Source: Treponema sp. (GTDB lineage: Bacteria > Spirochaetota > Spirochaetia > Treponematales > Breznakiellaceae). From it: a stretch of DNA of 52,499 bases. The stretch spans positions 1 through 52,499 of the forward strand of contig WQZG01000014.1 of the NCBI GenBank assembly GCA_009780855.1, in the 5' to 3' direction. The notes beneath the pieces are model-generated. The model did not search any database. It was not told where the DNA came from and was given only the letters and a program-made list of their open reading frames with translations. Positions 49,440 through 52,499 of this stretch are shown piece by piece. A program made the translations under genes and the position numbers. The stretch's first letter is position 1. Every line of letters begins with the position of its first letter.

Positions 49440-49781
49440 ATGATGCTTTCGGAAAACAGAAAAAATAAAAGGTACCGATCAATCGCCAAGGCAAAAATTA
49501 ACGGCGCCGATTACGGTGAAATTCTGCTCAAAGATTTAAGCATTACCGGGTGCTGCCTGGAAAGTACCGTGTACATTGATATGAACCCCAATGCCCGTTA
49601 TAAAATTGAAATTATTCCCGAGGCAACCGCCGGCATCGGAAAATTTGAACTTATTGCCGAGTCAAAATGGATACACGGCGACGGGTATTCTACTGAATTC
49701 GGCTTCTCCATTCTTGAATCACCCAAAGGTAAACTGTTCCAGCGTTATGTAGATTATCTGGCATGGCGCGCTGAATCATAA
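49440..49781 (+). CDS. PilZ-domain c-di-GMP-binding protein
   Basis: 113 aa, a stand-alone PilZ domain. The c-di-GMP site is complete: RKNKRYR at the N-terminus (RxxxR type) and DLSITGCCLES (D/NxSxxG). It probably relays c-di-GMP levels to motility or surface functions; no partner is adjacent. It begins with two consecutive ATG codons and has no ribosome site. It ends 8 bp before the RlmM-like gene, so both are likely on one transcript. Confidence 0.88.
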   Translation: MMLSENRKNKRYRSIAKAKINGADYGEILLKDLSITGCCLESTVYIDMNPNARYKIEIIPEATAGIGKFELIAESKWIHGDGYSTEFGFSILESPKGKLFQRYVDYLAWRAES

Positions 49782-49789
49782 ATTCCTGA

Positions 49790-50734
49790 ATGACTGGTTT
49801 GCCGGGCCGGGTATTTGGGACAATACCCGATTTTGAAGATCACCTGATTGCGGAACTTGAAGCTTCCGGTTCATCACGTTCTGAATTAAAAACCTGGGGT
49901 TCCCTTGTATATGCGCCGTCTGCCGCTGCTTCGTCATCAATACTTCCGGCGCCTGTTTTTTGGCAGCAGAACACCTGGCTTAACCCGGTCAGGATAGAAT
50001 TTGGTTCAATAAACGAAGCAGCCTTGGCGCTGCGGAAAATGGGACGGAATTGGGCGCCATGTTTTTTTACCCAATTCAGGCGGGGCGCGCTGATAGTATC
50101 TGCTCTGCCGCCCCTTCCCGCAAAATTACGTTCTTTCCCCTGGCTGCTGCCGGACACACCCATGGGCGCTTTTACACTTCTCGATGAACATACCCTGGTT
50201 GCCGGCCCAGATTGTTCAAGCCCTTTTCCCGGCGGAATCATCGAATTTTGTGAGGACAGGGAAGGTCCTCCCAGCCGCGCCTACCTCAAGCTCTGGGAAG
50301 CTTTGACGCTTTGCCGCAAATGGCCGCAGCAAGGGCAGCGATGTCTTGACGCCGGCGCGAGTCCGGGGGGCTGGACCTGGGCGCTGTGCGGACTTGGCGC
50401 AAATGTTTTGGCAGTGGACCGCTCTTCCCTGGACGTAAAAATCAGCGGCCTTGCAAATGTTGAATATTTAAAACACGACGCTTTTACCCTGGAACCGGAG
50501 GACATCGGCAGGCTGGATTGGCTGTTCTGCGATGTTGTCTGTTATCCGCCCCGGCTTTACGAATGGATCACAAAGTGGCTGGAAAGCGGTTTATGCGGAA
50601 ACTTTGTCTGCACCATTAAAATGCAGGGCGCCCCTGATTTTGAAACTACCGCGCGTTTTGCAAAAATACCCGGTTCAAAAATTATTCATCTTTGGCATAA
50701 TAAGCACGAACTTACATGGATAAAACTCTCATAG
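49790..50734 (+). CDS. RlmM/FtsJ-like 2'-O-ribose rRNA methyltransferase
   Basis: 314 aa. The C-terminal Rossmann methylase has the RrmJ/FtsJ-type tetrad: K in SRAYLKLWEAL, D in WLFCDVVCYPP, K in CTIKMQG and E in NKHELTW. SAM motif I is LDAGASPGGWTWAL. The N-terminal half (about 1-150) is the RNA-binding part, as in RlmM, which methylates C2498 of E. coli 23S rRNA; the same target here is only presumed. It follows the PilZ gene closely. Confidence 0.88.
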   Translation: MTGLPGRVFGTIPDFEDHLIAELEASGSSRSELKTWGSLVYAPSAAASSSILPAPVFWQQNTWLNPVRIEFGSINEAALALRKMGRNWAPCFFTQFRRGALIVSALPPLPAKLRSFPWLLPDTPMGAFTLLDEHTLVAGPDCSSPFPGGIIEFCEDREGPPSRAYLKLWEALTLCRKWPQQGQRCLDAGASPGGWTWALCGLGANVLAVDRSSLDVKISGLANVEYLKHDAFTLEPEDIGRLDWLFCDVVCYPPRLYEWITKWLESGLCGNFVCTIKMQGAPDFETTARFAKIPGSKIIHLWHNKHELTWIKLS

Positions 50735-50783
50735 AATTTTTTAAAAACCAATGCAAACTGAAAATTAATACCGTATATGGTAT

Positions 50784-52394
50784 GTGGAAAATGCTGAATT
50801 AACCGATCCCATTAAGTCGGCGCTAAAGACTTTATTCGGGCTTGATTACCTGTTCCCTTACCAGAGGCTGGTGATTTCCAATATTTTGGAAGCCGCTCAG
50901 GCAAGGGGATTTGAGGTCAACTGGCCAGTTGAGTCCGCGGCAAATGCCGGGACAAATGCCGGGGCGGAAGTTCGGCAAGCCGGCGATATCAATGACAGCG
51001 GCGAAACTTCTGACCGTGCTGATTTGGGCAGGCAGATCGTTATCCTTCCAACCGGAGCCGGGAAGTCCCTTTGTTTCCAGCTGCCGGCCATGCTGCTTTC
51101 CGGACCGACTCTTGTTATTTATCCGATTTTATCGCTTATGGCGGACCAGGAAAGACGGCTGCGGGAAAAAGGATTTGCGCCGGCGCTGCTGCGCGGAGGC
51201 CAGAGCCCGGAAGAAAGGGAAGCGGTTTGGGAAAGCCTGCGTTCGGGGAAAAGCCGTTTTATAATCGCCAACCCCGAGGTTCTTTTAACCAGGCAGGTTA
51301 TGGAAAAATTACCGTCCCTGGGAATTGTTCATCTTGTTGTGGACGAGGCCCATTGTGTCAGCGAATGGGGTGAGAGCTTCAGGCCAAGCTATCTTCAGAT
51401 AAATGAAATTTTTGAAACAATCTGCGGAAACTCCCGCGGCTCCGAGTCCGGATGCTCCGGCCCGCTTATGACAGCTTTTACCGCTACAGCGTCAGAGACA
51501 GTACTTGAGAAAATCGATAAATATATTTTTGGTTCAGATAAATACCCGCTTTCCCGCCGCATTATAGGGAACCCCGACCGGAGCAATATTGTTTATTCTG
51601 CCCGGGGCGCGCTGCTCCGCGATTTGGCTGTGAGGGATTTACTGGCCGTAAATGAAAGGCCTGCCATTGTGTTCTGCTCATCAAGGAACGGAGTCATGAA
51701 ACTGGCCAGGTACCTTCAGAATAGCCTTGATGACAGGGAGATCAAATTTTACCATGCAGGCTTAAGCAGAGAGGAAAAATCCGCGGTTGAAAAATGGTTC
51801 TTTACCAATCCTGACGGCGTTCTTGTTTCGACCTGCGCCTACGGAATGGGCGTTGACAAGGCTGACATACGCACCATAATTCACCGTGATTGTCCGCCCT
51901 CGGTGGAAGCCTATCTGCAGGAATCCGGCAGGGCGGGCCGGGACGGGAAACAATCCCGGGCAATAATGCTTTGGGGGCCGGAAGATGATAAAAGGATCAG
52001 CCGCATAACAAACAGCGCGGATCGAAAACGCATGGAAGCACTTGTCAATTACGGGCGCGGTATAGACAAATGCCGCAGGGATGAGCTCCTTAACCTGTTA
52101 AATTACGAGGGGCCAAGGGACAGCCCCGGTCCGGATTGCTGCGATGTCTGCCAGGGCAGGGCCTCCGGAATTTACAGGGAAGAAAAATCAATGACGGATT
52201 TTTTTAAACGGAACAAAAGGGTTTATACCATTACCCAGGCTGCCGCTTTTTTAACCATGGATAAAAATCTTCGCTGGTCCGGGAAAGAGGCAGGAGAAGT
52301 TATTACCTGCCTTATAAAAATGGGGAAGTTAAAAAAGCTGCGGAACCTGTTGTGGAAAGAGAAGTTGACAGTATCAGGTGTTAAAAATCAGTGA
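50784..52394 (+). CDS. recQ: ATP-dependent DNA helicase RecQ
   Basis: 536 aa from a GTG at 50784. Walker A is LPTGAGKSLCFQ (89-100), DEAH is VVDEAHCVSEWGESFRPSY near 185-203, motif III TAFTATAS, and motif VI ESGRAGRDGK. The zinc-binding segment ends NYEGP...CCDVC; the HRDC domain is absent and the winged-helix part is short. Residues about 50-84 are a Gly/Ala/Asp-rich insert (ANAGTNAGAE) between the Q motif and Walker A. RecQ unwinds DNA during recombination repair. There is no clear ribosome site before the GTG. Confidence 0.9.
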   Translation: MENAELTDPIKSALKTLFGLDYLFPYQRLVISNILEAAQARGFEVNWPVESAANAGTNAGAEVRQAGDINDSGETSDRADLGRQIVILPTGAGKSLCFQLPAMLLSGPTLVIYPILSLMADQERRLREKGFAPALLRGGQSPEEREAVWESLRSGKSRFIIANPEVLLTRQVMEKLPSLGIVHLVVDEAHCVSEWGESFRPSYLQINEIFETICGNSRGSESGCSGPLMTAFTATASETVLEKIDKYIFGSDKYPLSRRIIGNPDRSNIVYSARGALLRDLAVRDLLAVNERPAIVFCSSRNGVMKLARYLQNSLDDREIKFYHAGLSREEKSAVEKWFFTNPDGVLVSTCAYGMGVDKADIRTIIHRDCPPSVEAYLQESGRAGRDGKQSRAIMLWGPEDDKRISRITNSADRKRMEALVNYGRGIDKCRRDELLNLLNYEGPRDSPGPDCCDVCQGRASGIYREEKSMTDFFKRNKRVYTITQAAAFLTMDKNLRWSGKEAGEVITCLIKMGKLKKLRNLLWKEKLTVSGVKNQ

Positions 52395-52499
52395 AAATGT
52401 CCCCTATGGCGTTCAATAGAAATGTCCCCTTTTGCTCAAAAACCAATAGAAATGTCCCTATGCAAAAGAGGAGCATTTAAGGCTTTAATCATCAAACAT
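52395..52499. mobile_element. Probable insertion-sequence end with repeated AATAGAAATGTCCC motif
   Basis: Immediately after the recQ stop are three copies of AAATGTCCC: at 52395, 52420 and 52450. The last two share AATAGAAATGTCCC and are 30 bp apart. Multiple short terminal repeats of this kind are typical of IS21-family ends, and AAAAGAGGAGC near 52463 could be a ribosome site for a gene beyond the window. No transposase is visible inside the window. Confidence 0.45.

Noticed and set aside
1..52499. tRNA or rRNA genes
   Set aside because: No acceptor/T-arm GTTCRAN pattern with a cloverleaf or rRNA-like stretch was recognised by eye; a tRNAscan run would be decisive.

Overview
The window looks like chromosome of an anaerobic spirochaete, most likely a gut-type Treponema relative. 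Reasons: an lspA/small-membrane-protein pair of spirochaete type, a GHKL-HDOD regulator, a PilZ protein, a NuoE/NuoF/HydA-like hydrogenase cluster, two adjacent sulfatases, lipoproteins with loose lipoboxes, and moderate GC with AT-rich islands. This placement is inference from gene content; no rRNA or tRNA is present to confirm it.

Layout. 1-5965 is housekeeping: a PAP2 phosphatase (cut by the window edge), TetR regulator, RlmL-type rRNA methyltransferase, lspA, a Nif3-like protein and an HDOD regulator. 5998-17388 is an AT-rich accessory island: an AAA ATPase/TOPRIM (DUF3226) pair resembling split OLD/PARIS defence systems, an orphan DinJ-type antitoxin, an XRE regulator, a caspase-like peptidase fused to a probable beta-barrel, a large Gly-rich lipoprotein, an antitoxin-PIN pair lying between two copies of an Rpn nuclease gene (one dead), thpR, and remnants of a YhcG-type nuclease and of HsdR. 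17391-30371 holds trpS, an unusual three-gene NADH/[FeFe]-hydrogenase-like operon whose last subunit lacks a normal H-cluster end, a PPC-domain protein, two sulfatases, an ECF sigma factor with an unknown partner, a GH13 enzyme coupled to a phosphotriesterase-family enzyme, and a lipoprotein. 30418-32011 is AT-rich again, with a DUF2807 lipoprotein and a metallo-beta-lactamase-fold gene carrying a nonsense codon.

32020-43712 appears to be one metabolic module. A branched-chain-amino-acid-type ABC transporter (LivH, a LivM-LivG fusion, LivF) plus a TetR regulator run leftward. Thiolase, short-chain dehydrogenase, a divergent KASIII-like enzyme, a LivK-type binding protein, a CoA-transferase and an alpha/beta hydrolase run rightward. 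The divergent promoters flank a near-perfect 47-bp array of three 15-bp palindromes at 16-bp spacing, a strong candidate operator for the TetR protein. I infer uptake of a carboxylate-like substrate, CoA activation by the transferase and acetyl-CoA-level carbon chemistry; the substrate is unknown. A 128-nt multi-stem hairpin lies just before the CoA-transferase gene.

43709-44045 holds relics of an S51 peptidase and a VOC protein. The rest is a DUF4336 protein, an EFR1-type flavodoxin/ferredoxin, purM-purN-purH, a PilZ protein, an RlmM-like methyltransferase and recQ. The window ends in repeats that look like the edge of an insertion sequence.

One cross-cutting signal: at least six genes (rlmL-like, lspA, thpR, the NuoE-like gene, purM, PilZ) have a promoter-like -10 hexamer only 5-7 nt before the start codon and no Shine-Dalgarno, as expected for leaderless transcripts. 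Several conserved enzymes also carry short in-frame low-complexity repeats.
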